DNA of 64,000 bases from Candidatus Xianfuyuplasma coldseepsis (GTDB taxonomy: Bacteria; Bacillota_I; Bacilli_A; Izemoplasmatales; Izemoplasmataceae): contig NZ_CP048914.1 of NCBI RefSeq assembly GCF_014023125.1, forward strand, positions 772,698 through 836,697. Reading direction: 5' to 3'. The translations under genes and the position numbers were made by a program. The notes beneath the pieces were generated by a model. That model saw nothing but the letters and a program-made list of their open reading frames with translations. It searched no databases and was not told the origin of the DNA. Below, piece by piece: positions 36,232-45,332 of the stretch (the first letter of the stretch is position 1; each line of letters starts with the position of its first letter).

Positions 36232-38763
36232 ATGATTAAATATACAAAACAACTAACCGAAAAAATCAACAAAGATATCCAAAACGGATTTCCACATTTG
36301 TTTCCAATTACAGATGATATGAAAATGACATTTGAGGGTGTATCACGATTGGTAATGCTCGATCGTTATACCCAAAAAGATTTGTCTCTAAATACACTAA
36401 GTATCGGTGATTTGGTAATCACTGTCGTTAAGTACGATCCGAAATTCCCCGCTCGCGGAATCGGAAATGTAGTAGCTATCAATGGTGATGATATCACGAT
36501 AAAATTAGAGGAAGAATCGCTTGGTAGTGCTGAAGATGCAGATAAAAATGGTACCATCGTTCGTAACATTCGACAACTCGATAAACCATTGGAACTCTAT
36601 TTTGAACAAATCGCAAAACGGCTCGCTTATCATCTTGGGGAAGATGAAAGTCAAGACGTAATCGATTCATTCTATCATGAAGTCTCCTCATTAAACTTAG
36701 TACCCGCAGGACGGGTCTTGTTTGGTGCAGGAAGCAATACAAATGTAACATACTTTAACTGCTTTGTAATGCCTTTTGTGCATGATTCACGTGGTGGTAT
36801 TAGCGATCACCGTAAGCAAGTTATGGAAATTATGAGCCGTGGTGGTGGCGTCGGAACGAATGGTTCAACCTTACGCCCAAAAAACGCATTGGCAAAAGGA
36901 GTTAATGGGAAATCAAGTGGAGCCGTTAGTTGGTTGCACGATTTAAGTGAATTAACCCACCTTGTTGAACAAGGGGGATCGCGTCGTGGAGCCCAAATGA
37001 TCATGATGGCAGATTGGCATCCGGACATTGTTGAATTCATCATTTCGAAAATGCAAAACCCCAAAATACTTCAATTTCTAATTGATAACATTGAAGATCA
37101 ATCCATCATAAAAGCTGCAAAAGCTAAGTTAAAATTTGTCCCTTTATCAGAAACCGAGATTCAAATTAACGAGTACATCTTAGAACAAAACCGCTTAACT
37201 CCAGGTATATTTTCCAAACAGATCGTGGATACTGCATTTGAGAAAATCAATAAAGGTGGCCATTATGAGGTGAATAACCCTGATTTTCTTACAGGAGCAA
37301 ACATCAGTGTTGCTGTCACAAAGGATTTTATGGAAGCTGTCGACAATGACGAGGATTACGAACTTCGTTTTCCTGATGTCGATTCTTACAAAGATAAAGA
37401 AAAAGAAGATTACGATGAAAAATGGATGCATGTTGGCGATGTTCGCGAATGGGAAAAGATGGGATATCGCGTAAAAACGTACCGTACGATTCGTGCGAAA
37501 GACCTGTGGAATCTCATCAATGTATGTGCAACTTACTCCGCAGAACCAGGTATTTTCTTCATTGATAATGCGAATGAAATGACCAATGCTCAAGGATATG
37601 GCCAAAAAGTAGTATCAACCAATCCTTGCGGAGAACAACCATTAGCACCTTATTCTGTTTGTAATCTCGCCGCAATCAACCTTGCCAATATGGTAAAGAA
37701 AGATGATGCTGTCGTCGATTGGGATAAACTGCAAAACACCATAAAAACAGCAATTCGAATGCAAGATAACGTTATTGATAAAACCCATTATTTCTTGGAA
37801 GAAAATCGTGTTCAAGCATTAGGTGAACGGCGTATTGGTCTTGGAATTATGGGTCTTCACGATCTCCTCATTTGGACCAATCATCGATATGGATCCAAGG
37901 ACGCTAAATTACTCGTTGACAAATTGTTCAAATTTATTGCTACAAATGCGTATGAACAGTCCATAAAATTGGCTAAAGAAAAAGGTTCATTCCCCTTCTT
38001 GGAACAATTTGGAAGCAAAGAAAAATTACTGCAATCCGGATACATAAAAAAATTACCAGAGTATATCCAACAAGATATTCTCAAACACGGCATTCGTAAT
38101 TCACACTTATTAACCATCGCACCAACCGGTTCAACAGGTACGATGGTTGGCGTATCGACTGGATTAGAACCCTATTTTGGTTTTTCCTACTTCCGAAGTG
38201 GACGTTTGGGTAAATTCATTGAAGTAAATGCTCCAATCGTAGAAAACTATCTCAAAGAACATCCTGAATTAGACAAAAGCTCATTACCAAATACTTTTGT
38301 TAGTGCCATGGAACTAACTCCCGAAGAACATGTCGATATGCAATGTACCATCCAAAACTGGGTCGATTCATCGATTAGTAAAACCGTAAATGCACCAAAA
38401 GGATACAGCGTTGAAGAAGTCGAACAAGTCTACATGCGACTCTATAAAGGTGGCGCAAAAGGTGGAACCGTTTATGTCGATGGTTCTCGTGACTCACAAG
38501 TACTGACATTATCGAAAGATGATGATGAGAAAATATCCGCTCCAAAACAAGTGGATATCGCTGAACTAGGCGTTGAACTTGTAGAAGAGAAAAAGGAACC
38601 AAAAGAATCCAAAACACCCGGGATGCGAAGTGATCGACAAGATCGAAACATCGGTGTAGAACCTGGAGATATTTGTCCGATATGCTTAGAAGGTACCGTT
38701 GAAAATCTAGGTGGATGTCATACTTGTACAAACTGTAACGCTCAATTAAAATGTGGATTATAA
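36232..38763 (+). CDS. nrdJ: adenosylcobalamin-dependent (class II) ribonucleotide reductase
   Basis: NrdJ reduces ribonucleotides to deoxyribonucleotides using a B12-generated thiyl radical. I chose the ATG at 36232 (AGGGGG site, promoter position), giving 843 aa. Key sites are NCFVMPF with the first active cysteine, RGGGVGTNGSTLR, the NPCGEQPLAPYSVCNLAAINL active-site loop (Cys and Glu of NxCxE, partner Cys), and PTGSTGTMVGVSTGLEP. The C-terminus has CPICLEG and CTNCNAQLKC clusters, the redox tail of NrdJ proteins. It is monocistronic with a strong terminator. No cobalamin riboswitch is seen upstream. Oxygen-independent DNA precursor synthesis fits a host able to grow with or without oxygen. 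Confidence 0.96.
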   Translation: MIKYTKQLTEKINKDIQNGFPHLFPITDDMKMTFEGVSRLVMLDRYTQKDLSLNTLSIGDLVITVVKYDPKFPARGIGNVVAINGDDITIKLEEESLGSAEDADKNGTIVRNIRQLDKPLELYFEQIAKRLAYHLGEDESQDVIDSFYHEVSSLNLVPAGRVLFGAGSNTNVTYFNCFVMPFVHDSRGGISDHRKQVMEIMSRGGGVGTNGSTLRPKNALAKGVNGKSSGAVSWLHDLSELTHLVEQGGSRRGAQMIMMADWHPDIVEFIISKMQNPKILQFLIDNIEDQSIIKAAKAKLKFVPLSETEIQINEYILEQNRLTPGIFSKQIVDTAFEKINKGGHYEVNNPDFLTGANISVAVTKDFMEAVDNDEDYELRFPDVDSYKDKEKEDYDEKWMHVGDVREWEKMGYRVKTYRTIRAKDLWNLINVCATYSAEPGIFFIDNANEMTNAQGYGQKVVSTNPCGEQPLAPYSVCNLAAINLANMVKKDDAVVDWDKLQNTIKTAIRMQDNVIDKTHYFLEENRVQALGERRIGLGIMGLHDLLIWTNHRYGSKDAKLLVDKLFKFIATNAYEQSIKLAKEKGSFPFLEQFGSKEKLLQSGYIKKLPEYIQQDILKHGIRNSHLLTIAPTGSTGTMVGVSTGLEPYFGFSYFRSGRLGKFIEVNAPIVENYLKEHPELDKSSLPNTFVSAMELTPEEHVDMQCTIQNWVDSSISKTVNAPKGYSVEEVEQVYMRLYKGGAKGGTVYVDGSRDSQVLTLSKDDDEKISAPKQVDIAELGVELVEEKKEPKESKTPGMRSDRQDRNIGVEPGDICPICLEGTVENLGGCHTCTNCNAQLKCGL

Positions 38764-38765
38764 GA

Positions 38766-38789
38766 AAAAGACGCAAATTTGCGTCTTTT
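38766..38789 (+). terminator. intrinsic terminator after nrdJ
   Basis: A perfect 24-bp palindrome AAAAGACGCAAA-TTTGCGTCTTTT. A realistic fold has a 9-bp stem and a loop of six. The core GACGC/GCGTC repeats that of two other terminators in the window. A TATAAT at 38794-38799 immediately after may serve hflX. Confidence 0.85.
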
Positions 38790-38837
38790 CTTGTATAATA
38801 GGAGTGAGTTCAAAATAAATAGCAAGAGGTGATAATC

Positions 38838-40079
38838 ATGTTCAAAGCAATATTGGTTGGCGCAGATTTGAAACAAGATGGAACAATAGATTACTATATG
38901 GAAGAGTTATACAATTTAGCAGTTGCAAGCAATTTAGAGGTCGTTTATTCGATTACTCAATCACTCAACCGCATTACACCAAAATTTTACATTGGTTCCG
39001 GTAAAGTCGATGAAATCAAGCGTTATGTCACCAATCTTAATGCAGATATGGTTATCTTCAACAATGAACTCAGTGGATCGCAATTACGAAATTTAGAGCA
39101 AATATTGGACTGTCGTGTCATCGACAGAACCCTCTTAATTCTAGATATATTCGCTAAACGAGCACGCACAAAAGAAGCGATGTTACAAGTAGAAATCGCT
39201 CAGCTAGACTATATGTTGCCCCGTCTTGTCGGCTTAACAGACAGTTTAAATCGTCAACAAGGTGGGATTGGATCCCGTGGTCCTGGTGAAAAGAAACTGG
39301 AACTAGACAGACGTCGAATAATTAACGAAAGAAGTAACCTTCAGAAAGAACTAGAAGACGTTGTCAAAAACCGTCAGGTTCAACGTCGAACACGTGATCG
39401 TTCCAACATCAAAAAGGTGGCCATTGTCGGTTATACAAATGCTGGGAAATCGACATTATTAAATGCTTTGGTTGATGTTACATCCCACAATGAAGACAAA
39501 AAAGTATATGTTGAGAATATGTTGTTTGCGACATTGGAAACCGCAACAAGGCACATTGTTCTTGACAATAATAAAGACTTCATTTTAACAGACACCGTTG
39601 GTTTTGTATCGAACTTACCTCATAAACTTGTGGAGTCATTCAAATCGACCTTGGAAGAAATCACGGAAGCGGACTATTTAATTCATGTTGTTGATACAAG
39701 TAATAAATTTTATGAAACCCAAATTCAAATAACCAAAGATACCTTAGCTGAAATTGGTGTACACGACATACCAACACTATACATCTACAACAAGTACGAC
39801 CTAATCGACCACGCTATAGAACCATCAAACTTTCCATATATCATTGTTAGTTTATTAGACAATGAAGCCATTTCCCAAGTATTAGACTTCATTGAGAAAG
39901 AGATCTTTAAGGATTATGAAGTTGTCAAACTTCTTATCCCTTTTCAAGAAGGAGATCTGGTTTCATATCTCAATGAACACAATAATATTATCCATCAAAA
40001 TTATGTCAATGAAGGGACGGTTATCGAACTCGAACTTTCCCAATTGCAAAAACAAAAATACGCCGACTATATCATTTAA
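38838..40079 (+). CDS. hflX: GTPase HflX
   Basis: HflX is a ribosome-associated GTPase that splits or rescues stalled ribosomes. I chose the ATG at 38838, with AAGAGGTG seven bases upstream (413 aa). The HflX N-terminal domain has QQGGIGSRGPGEKKLELDRR (about residues 148-165). The GTPase domain has G1 GYTNAGKSTLLNAL, switch/G3 DTVGFVSNLP and G4 NKYD. Length is typical. The gene stands between nrdJ and a convergent dus gene, with its own TATAAT upstream. Confidence 0.95.
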   Translation: MFKAILVGADLKQDGTIDYYMEELYNLAVASNLEVVYSITQSLNRITPKFYIGSGKVDEIKRYVTNLNADMVIFNNELSGSQLRNLEQILDCRVIDRTLLILDIFAKRARTKEAMLQVEIAQLDYMLPRLVGLTDSLNRQQGGIGSRGPGEKKLELDRRRIINERSNLQKELEDVVKNRQVQRRTRDRSNIKKVAIVGYTNAGKSTLLNALVDVTSHNEDKKVYVENMLFATLETATRHIVLDNNKDFILTDTVGFVSNLPHKLVESFKSTLEEITEADYLIHVVDTSNKFYETQIQITKDTLAEIGVHDIPTLYIYNKYDLIDHAIEPSNFPYIIVSLLDNEAISQVLDFIEKEIFKDYEVVKLLIPFQEGDLVSYLNEHNNIIHQNYVNEGTVIELELSQLQKQKYADYII

Positions 40080-40080
40080 A

Positions 40081-40106
40081 AAGAAGGACCTAATGTGGTC
40101 CTTCTT
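40081..40106. terminator. bidirectional terminator between hflX and dus
   Basis: AAGAAGGACC and its complement form a perfect 10-bp stem with a 6-base loop. The dus stop codon lies inside the hairpin. It serves both convergent genes. Confidence 0.85.
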
Positions 40107-41073
40107 TTCTATGATTCTGATATTCTTCGATAATTTGTAGTAAGTCATCTTTGGTTGAAACTTGGGATAATGCCTTGCGAACATGACTAGCTCCTGGTAA
40201 TCCTTTTACATACCACGGACCATGATTACGCATCTCCAGCATTGCTACTTTTTCTCCTTTTAAAGCGATTAACCGCTCCATATGGTTCGACATACGGTGG
40301 AATCGTTCCTCGATTGAAATATCTCTATTGTAGGTTCCTGTTTCCAAATATTGGACCGTTTGTTCCACAAGCCAAGGATTTCCAAGGACGCCACGACCAA
40401 TCATTACAGCATCACATCCCGTTTCTTCTAACATTCGTTTGGCATCCTCTGGTGTCGTTATATCACCATTGCCAATGACTGGAATATCAACAGCATCTTT
40501 AATTTGTTTGATGTAGGACCAGTCTGCCTTGCCACTATACATTTGCTTCCTTGTACGAGCATGAACAGCGATCGCTTTAGCTCCAGCCTTTTCGCATATC
40601 TGAGCGATTTCCACGGCATATATTGTATTCTTGTCCCACCCAATTCTCATCTTTACAGTAACTGGTTTTTCAACCGCTTCAACAACGGCCTTTACTATCG
40701 TATATATCTTTTGTGGATCTAATAAAAGTTTGGCACCCGCATCACTCTTAATGACTTTATTAACGGGACAACCCATATTTAAATCGATGATATCACAATT
40801 GGAATGTTGATCTATGATTTTTGCTCCTTCAACAATGGTTTCTAAATCTCCACCAAAAACTTGCATTGTTAACGGGCGTTCTTCATCCACAACTTCGATC
40901 ATCTTAACGGTTTTTTTGTTGCCGAAAGTCAGTGCCTTATCACTAACCATCTCTGCATAAATAAGACCTGCACCAAACTCTTTCATGATGGTTCGAAATG
41001 CGATATTCGAAACACCTGCCATCGGTGCAATAACAACTCTATTCTGTAGTTCTATATCCGCAATTTTAAACAT
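40090..41073 (-). CDS. dusB: tRNA-dihydrouridine synthase (DusB-like)
   Basis: This FMN enzyme reduces uridine to dihydrouridine in tRNA. The 327-aa sequence has the N-terminal VVIAPMAGVSNIAFR, the catalytic DLNMGCPVNKVIKSDAGAKLL with the active Cys, VKMRIGW, AVHARTRKQMYSG and the phosphate-binding GNGDI and MIGRGVLGNPW. This pattern fits the Bacillus Dus/DusB group; the subgroup is judged by eye. A GAGGTGATT site precedes the ATG. The gene is divergent from hslO across 112 bp. Confidence 0.93.
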   Translation of the reverse strand: MFKIADIELQNRVVIAPMAGVSNIAFRTIMKEFGAGLIYAEMVSDKALTFGNKKTVKMIEVVDEERPLTMQVFGGDLETIVEGAKIIDQHSNCDIIDLNMGCPVNKVIKSDAGAKLLLDPQKIYTIVKAVVEAVEKPVTVKMRIGWDKNTIYAVEIAQICEKAGAKAIAVHARTRKQMYSGKADWSYIKQIKDAVDIPVIGNGDITTPEDAKRMLEETGCDAVMIGRGVLGNPWLVEQTVQYLETGTYNRDISIEERFHRMSNHMERLIALKGEKVAMLEMRNHGPWYVKGLPGASHVRKALSQVSTKDDLLQIIEEYQNHRKEGPH

Positions 41074-41164
41074 TGAATCACCTCGTTGTTTCGTAAGTTA
41101 TATTGTACACAATGGAAATTTAAAATGCAAATACTTAATCCTTTCAATTTTCACGTATTTTGGG

Positions 41165-41170
41165 TATAAT
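41165..41170 (+). promoter_or_regulatory. -10 element for hslO
   Basis: TATAAT at 41165-41170 lies 15 nt before the ATG, with TTTCAA 17 bp upstream as a modest -35. The short distance leaves a leader of only about ten bases. This supports the start at 41186 rather than the long upstream extension that would cross the divergent dus gene. Confidence 0.55.
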
Positions 41171-41185
41171 ATGTGCGGTGATATT

Positions 41186-42064
41186 ATGAAAGATTATTTA
41201 GTTAAAGCACACGCATATGATGCCACAGTACGCATTTATGCAGCCAGTACAACAACACTGGTAGCACACGCTCAAGACATTCATGGATTATGGCCCACTA
41301 GTGCCGCTGCATTTGGACGCTTATTAACGGCAAGTGTGATTATGGGTGCCATGTATAAAGGGGACCAAGAACTAACTATACGTGTCGATGGTGATGGCCC
41401 AATTGGTGGTATGGTTGCAACGACTAATGCGCATGGTGAAGTTCGCGGATATGTAGGTAATCCTCGCGTATTTCTACAGTACAACTCTGGTAAATTAAAC
41501 GTGGGACAAGCAGTAGGAAATGGCTTTATTCACATCACAAAAGACTTAAAGGTAAAAGACATGTTCACATCATCCGCGGAGATTCAAACTGGAGAAATTG
41601 GAGACGATTTTGCATACTATTTTACAGCTTCTGAACAAATTCCTAGTGCCGTAGGACTCGGTGTCCTCGTAAATGACGACAACACCATCCTATCAAGTGG
41701 TGGATTCATTCTTCAAATTATGCCTGGATGTTCCGAGGAAACAATCGAACAAATCGAAACGATATTAAAAGACATCAAACCAGTTAGTGAAATGATTCAA
41801 GAAGGATATAAACCAGAAGATGTCATTCGTGATTTAACTAACAATGAATACAAACTTCTCGAGCACCTTGATTTAGAATACAAATGTGATTGTAATCGAG
41901 AAAAGTTTGAAAAAGGATTGATTAGCTTAGGTGTGGCAGAACTTGAAACATTCCTTGAGGATGAAGACCCCATCGAAACATCTTGCCACTTTTGCAATAC
42001 AAAATATCATTTTTCAAACGATGATATTAATCAATTAATCCATGAAATTAAGTCAGCGAAATAG
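41186..42064 (+). CDS. hslO: redox-regulated chaperone Hsp33
   Basis: Hsp33 is a cytoplasmic holdase activated by oxidation of a zinc cluster. The sequence from ATG 41186 is 292 aa, the usual length. The N-terminal core has GLWPTSAAAFGRLL and GPIGGMVATTNAHGEVRGYVGNP. The C-terminal switch has CDC (about residue 235) and CHFC about 30 residues later, the required CxC...CxxC spacing. The RBS (GGTGAT) is weak. The stop lies inside the terminator hairpin. Confidence 0.96.
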   Translation: MKDYLVKAHAYDATVRIYAASTTTLVAHAQDIHGLWPTSAAAFGRLLTASVIMGAMYKGDQELTIRVDGDGPIGGMVATTNAHGEVRGYVGNPRVFLQYNSGKLNVGQAVGNGFIHITKDLKVKDMFTSSAEIQTGEIGDDFAYYFTASEQIPSAVGLGVLVNDDNTILSSGGFILQIMPGCSEETIEQIETILKDIKPVSEMIQEGYKPEDVIRDLTNNEYKLLEHLDLEYKCDCNREKFEKGLISLGVAELETFLEDEDPIETSCHFCNTKYHFSNDDINQLIHEIKSAK

Positions 42065-42077
42065 TGCTGGCTTTTTT
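42050..42077 (+). terminator. intrinsic terminator overlapping the hslO stop
   Basis: AAGTCAGC pairs with GCTGGCTT around an 8-base loop that contains the hslO stop codon, followed by T6. From 42078 to 42315 I see no gene, only AT-rich sequence with no clear signal. Confidence 0.7.
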
Positions 42078-42315
42078 ATTTAGAAAAATCACACTCGAAT
42101 CCCATATTATAGTTATTATAAATATAAAAAAGAAATAAAGTCCTGAAAATATATAGGGTAAACTGGATGGGAAATGGCCATATAACGCTATCAAATAGTA
42201 GGTAGAAATGACTATCATATGCCTAAAGTCAATTTGTTTGTTTGCGAATTATATAGATTCCTTATTTGTAATTTTTCGTTATCACAATTACTTATTTACC
42301 CCTTAGCCTACTCAA

Positions 42316-42342
42316 AAAGGAGTGTCACAATGACACTCCTTT
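42316..42342 (-). terminator. intrinsic terminator overlapping the end of the PfkB kinase gene
   Basis: A perfect 12-bp stem (AAAGGAGTGTCA and its complement) with a 3-base loop, followed on the minus strand by T5. The kinase stop codon lies inside it. Confidence 0.85.
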
Positions 42343-43206
42343 AACGATTTTTTCGATCACTTCTTTTGTATATTTTTTATTATACAAATCATAACTTGTA
42401 CAAGACATCGCACCACATATTGATCCAAAAACTAACGACTGTTTAATATCGTTTGTTTCCAGATACTTTATCATCATCCCAGCAACAAAACTATCGCCAG
42501 CACCATTGGAATCCACATATGTAAAATCAGTATATCCTTTTAATTCAAATACTTGTTTATGATCCATTGCAACAAGTCCTTTTGATCCATTTGTTATAAC
42601 AACAAACTCTTTTCCTAGTTCAATATACTTTTTGAGGAATTGTCCATGATTTGGAATAGATACCCCACTTGCAATTAAAATATCGGCTACATCAATAAAG
42701 TCTTGATGATATGGATTTCCTTCATCGTAATCATGAATATCTACAACGATTGGAATATCGATGTTTTGTAAGAATGGAATATACTGTCTACAAAACTCGT
42801 TAATATTTAAGAAGACAACATCCACAGTTGTGATTATGTCGTAAAATTCATGTGGTATAGGTGGGATTTGTGTCCCAACCGATGTGAAAATACTAATTCG
42901 TTTCCCTTGGGAGTGCATAATGTTTGTATGCGCAGTGCATTTATCTGTTTCAACAGGTACTACATGAATGGTAGTTGTTTCAAAAAACGATTCAATAATT
43001 GGTCGATATTCATCGTTTCCTAAATCGGTAATGAGCGTAACCTTAGAGCTTAAAACGTCTAAAGCAAGAGCCTTTCCGGCTCCGGTACCACCGATATTTG
43101 TGGATACATTCGTTGCCCACAAGCTCATATCATCAGCTATGGAATTAATTTCTGGAACATGGATTAGTGTATCGACACTACATCCTCCAATAACAAGACT
43201 TTTCAT
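42325..43206 (-). CDS. PfkB-family carbohydrate/nucleoside kinase
   Basis: A ribokinase-like sugar or nucleoside kinase of 293 aa from the ATG at 43206 (GGTGAT site). It has the N-terminal VIGGCSVDTLIHVP with GGTGAGKALAL (substrate/Gly-Gly motif) and the C-terminal ATP/catalytic motif DSNGAGDSFVAGMM, where the GAGD aspartate is the base. The substrate cannot be told: candidates are ribose, pseudouridine or another small sugar. It is monocistronic, between two terminators. Confidence 0.86.
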   Translation of the reverse strand: MKSLVIGGCSVDTLIHVPEINSIADDMSLWATNVSTNIGGTGAGKALALDVLSSKVTLITDLGNDEYRPIIESFFETTTIHVVPVETDKCTAHTNIMHSQGKRISIFTSVGTQIPPIPHEFYDIITTVDVVFLNINEFCRQYIPFLQNIDIPIVVDIHDYDEGNPYHQDFIDVADILIASGVSIPNHGQFLKKYIELGKEFVVITNGSKGLVAMDHKQVFELKGYTDFTYVDSNGAGDSFVAGMMIKYLETNDIKQSLVFGSICGAMSCTSYDLYNKKYTKEVIEKIVKGVSL

Positions 43207-43251
43207 CGTAATCACCAGTTAAATTATACACTGTTTTTGCATGAAAAAAAG

Positions 43252-43278
43252 AAAAACCGTTTTTCACAAACGGTTTTT
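43252..43278 (-). terminator. intrinsic terminator after glnA
   Basis: AAAAACCGTTT and its complement form an 11-bp perfect stem with a 5-base loop, with T/A tracts on both sides. It starts five bases after the glnA stop codon. Confidence 0.88.
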
Positions 43279-43282
43279 TTTG

Positions 43283-44623
43283 TTACATTACTTTCAAGTA
43301 GCGTTTGATTTCCCATTCTGTTACAGATGTCCGGAAATCATCCCATTCTTGTTGTTTTGCCTCGATAAACTTTTCAAAGACATGTGCACCCAAAGCCTCT
43401 TTTACTACGTCGTTTTTCTTAAGTTCTTTGACAGCGTCTTTTAGATTTTCTGGTAAATTGACAATGCCCATTGCTTCGCGATCATCACGAGATAGTTCAT
43501 ATAAGTTAATATAAACGCGATCAGTAGCTTCTAGTTTCTTCTCAATTCCCTCTAATCCACTTGCTAAAATAGCTGCTAATGCTAAGTAGGGATTTGCACT
43601 TGGATCGACACTACGGATTTCAGTTCTAGTAGCACGTCCTTTTTTCGCTGGTATACGAATCATTGCACTGCGGTTCGCATCACTCCAAGAAACGTAGCAA
43701 GGTGCTTCATATCCTGGTACTAGACGTTTATACGAGTTTACAGTTGGGTTTGTTACAGCAGTAAATCCACGTGCATTTTTCATAATTCCTGCAATCCATT
43801 GTTTTGCAACATCACTTAATCCAATTTCACCTTTTGGGTCATAAAATGCGTTATTTCCATCTTTATCACTTAGTGAACAGTTGGTGTGCATCCCAGAACC
43901 ATTGATTTCAGAAATTGGTTTTGGCATAAATGTCGCATGTAATCCATGTCTTTTCGCAACATTTTTAATGACTAACTTAAATAATTGAAGATTATCACTT
44001 AACCGAACGACATCATTATACTCAAAGTTAATTTCATGTTGTCCGGGTGCTACTTCATGATGTGCAGCTTCCATAGTGAATCCAATTTTTTCGAGTTCTA
44101 GTACAATATCCCGACGACAATCTTCTGCCCCATCTACTGGAGCAAGGTCGAAATACCCACCATTATCATTAAAATCAAGTGTTGGTTCACCGTTTGCATC
44201 TAATTTGAATAAGAAGAACTCGGGTTCCACACCAACGTTAAATGCACCAAATCCAAGAGACTTCATTTTTTCGACGTTGCGTTTTAGAACATAACGTGGG
44301 TCGCCTTCGAATGGTTCTCCGTTTGGTAGATAGATATCACAAATCAAAATTCCCACTTTACCATACGTTGTCTGTTCCCACGATGAGATCAACCATGAGT
44401 CATAATCAGGATATAAATACATATCCGCTTCCTGAATACGAACAAATCCGTCAATGGATGATCCATCAAACATTACCTCATTGTCTAAAGCTTCTTCCAG
44501 TTTATTTCCTGGAATTTCAACGTTCTTAATAACCCCGTTGATGTCTGTGAAACACAAACGAACGTATTTCACATTTTCTTCTTTGGCATTCTTTAAGATT
44601 GCCTCTTTGGTCCATGTTGCCAT
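43283..44623 (-). CDS. glnA: glutamine synthetase, type I
   Basis: GlnA joins ammonia and glutamate to glutamine. The 446-aa length and the absence of a Tyr adenylylation loop point to the short GSI-alpha form of Firmicutes. Motifs are [48 protein letters not shown], and the ATP/catalytic [16 protein letters not shown] strong AAGGAGG lies upstream of the ATG. Transcription should start at a perfect consensus promoter and pass an ANTAR-type antiterminator leader (44643-44722), so expression probably depends on the adjacent ANTAR protein. Confidence 0.98.
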   Translation of the reverse strand: MATWTKEAILKNAKEENVKYVRLCFTDINGVIKNVEIPGNKLEEALDNEVMFDGSSIDGFVRIQEADMYLYPDYDSWLISSWEQTTYGKVGILICDIYLPNGEPFEGDPRYVLKRNVEKMKSLGFGAFNVGVEPEFFLFKLDANGEPTLDFNDNGGYFDLAPVDGAEDCRRDIVLELEKIGFTMEAAHHEVAPGQHEINFEYNDVVRLSDNLQLFKLVIKNVAKRHGLHATFMPKPISEINGSGMHTNCSLSDKDGNNAFYDPKGEIGLSDVAKQWIAGIMKNARGFTAVTNPTVNSYKRLVPGYEAPCYVSWSDANRSAMIRIPAKKGRATRTEIRSVDPSANPYLALAAILASGLEGIEKKLEATDRVYINLYELSRDDREAMGIVNLPENLKDAVKELKKNDVVKEALGAHVFEKFIEAKQQEWDDFRTSVTEWEIKRYLKVM

Positions 44624-44642
44624 AATTTCCTCCTTAAAATAT

Positions 44643-44722
44643 AAAAAATGATGCCAAAAAATGCTGCGTCAGCATTGACATCATTTAATTTCTATTCCTT
44701 GTTTTACGAGACGTCCTTGTCT
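44643..44722 (-). promoter_or_regulatory. ANTAR-type two-hairpin antiterminator leader of glnA
   Basis: The minus-strand leader starts with a hairpin AGAC-AAGGAC-GTCT (44709-44722). Its six-base loop has A at position 1 and G at position 4. About 29 nt later GTC-AATGCT-GAC (44668-44679) gives a second hexaloop with the same A1/G4 pattern. The second hairpin is mutually exclusive with a terminator: ATGATG and AATGCTG pair with CAGCATT and CATCAT (44646-44686), followed by T6. This is the recognised architecture of ANTAR-bound antiterminators. The ANTAR gene is the next gene upstream. Confidence 0.78.
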
Positions 44723-44730
44723 ACAAACCA

Positions 44731-44759
44731 ATTATAAATAAGGGGGTACTAAATGTCAA
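44731..44759 (-). promoter_or_regulatory. perfect consensus SigA promoter for glnA
   Basis: On the minus strand TTGACA (44754-44759) and TATAAT (44731-44736) are separated by exactly 17 bases. The -35 overlaps the last codons of the ANTAR gene. The start point falls near 44722-44724, so the first ANTAR hairpin forms at the very 5' end of the transcript. Confidence 0.88.
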
Positions 44760-45300
44760 TCTTATTTTCGATGATAAGGTTTACAAGACGACGTTTTGAA
44801 ACCCGTAAATCCATTGCTTTTTTCTGAATAAATTGGTGGGAATCCTCTTCAGATAGCCCTTTATTCATTAACACTCGTTTTGCCTTATTTGTTAGAAGTA
44901 TTGTTTCTAGACGTTCTTTTGTATTGTCATTTACAGATTGTAAGCGACGAATTTCTTTCATGTATTTCGCTACCAATTTTATTGTAACAGGTAATTCTAC
45001 TTCCATCGTGATTTCATTCACTAAGTTGAAAAACAAATCATGATAGACATTATACAGTTGTCCAATGGATGGGGTATTGGTAATGTAGATAATTGGTATC
45101 GCTTGTTCGATAATCAGTCGTTCAATAAAGATCGGTTTGTTTGGGACATCGTTGCGATGGGACAAAATGATTGCATCGTATTGCTTTACGGTATTGCGTT
45201 GAAGATGGTTTACGAAATCACCCTTGATTCCGTGTTGATTTAGCAATCGTTCAATTTGTTTGTCAAGATGTCCATTTCCGTTGATAATTGCGACTCGCAT
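44749..45300 (-). CDS. ANTAR-domain RNA-binding antiterminator (NitR/NasR-like)
   Basis: A 183-aa protein with a divergent receiver-like N-terminal domain (1-115) that lacks the usual acidic phosphorylation pocket. A coiled linker and a C-terminal ANTAR domain (about 128-178) follow, with RLETILLTNKAKRVLMNKG and RVSKRRLVNLIIE as the three-helix pattern. ANTAR proteins bind pairs of hexaloop hairpins and prevent termination. The gene lies immediately upstream of glnA, whose leader has such hairpins, as in clostridial nitrogen regulators. AAAGGAGTGATC precedes the ATG. The signal sensed is not visible. Confidence 0.88.
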   Translation of the reverse strand: MRVAIINGNGHLDKQIERLLNQHGIKGDFVNHLQRNTVKQYDAIILSHRNDVPNKPIFIERLIIEQAIPIIYITNTPSIGQLYNVYHDLFFNLVNEITMEVELPVTIKLVAKYMKEIRRLQSVNDNTKERLETILLTNKAKRVLMNKGLSEEDSHQFIQKKAMDLRVSKRRLVNLIIENKIDI

Positions 45301-45332
45301 ATGATCACTCCTTTGTGATTAGAGTCTAGACA

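Noticed and set aside
40985-41185. N-terminal extension of hslO across the divergent dus start
   Set aside because: The family start is MKDYLVKAHAYDATVRIYAA at 41186, and a TATAAT lies just before it; the extension overlaps the coding region of dus.
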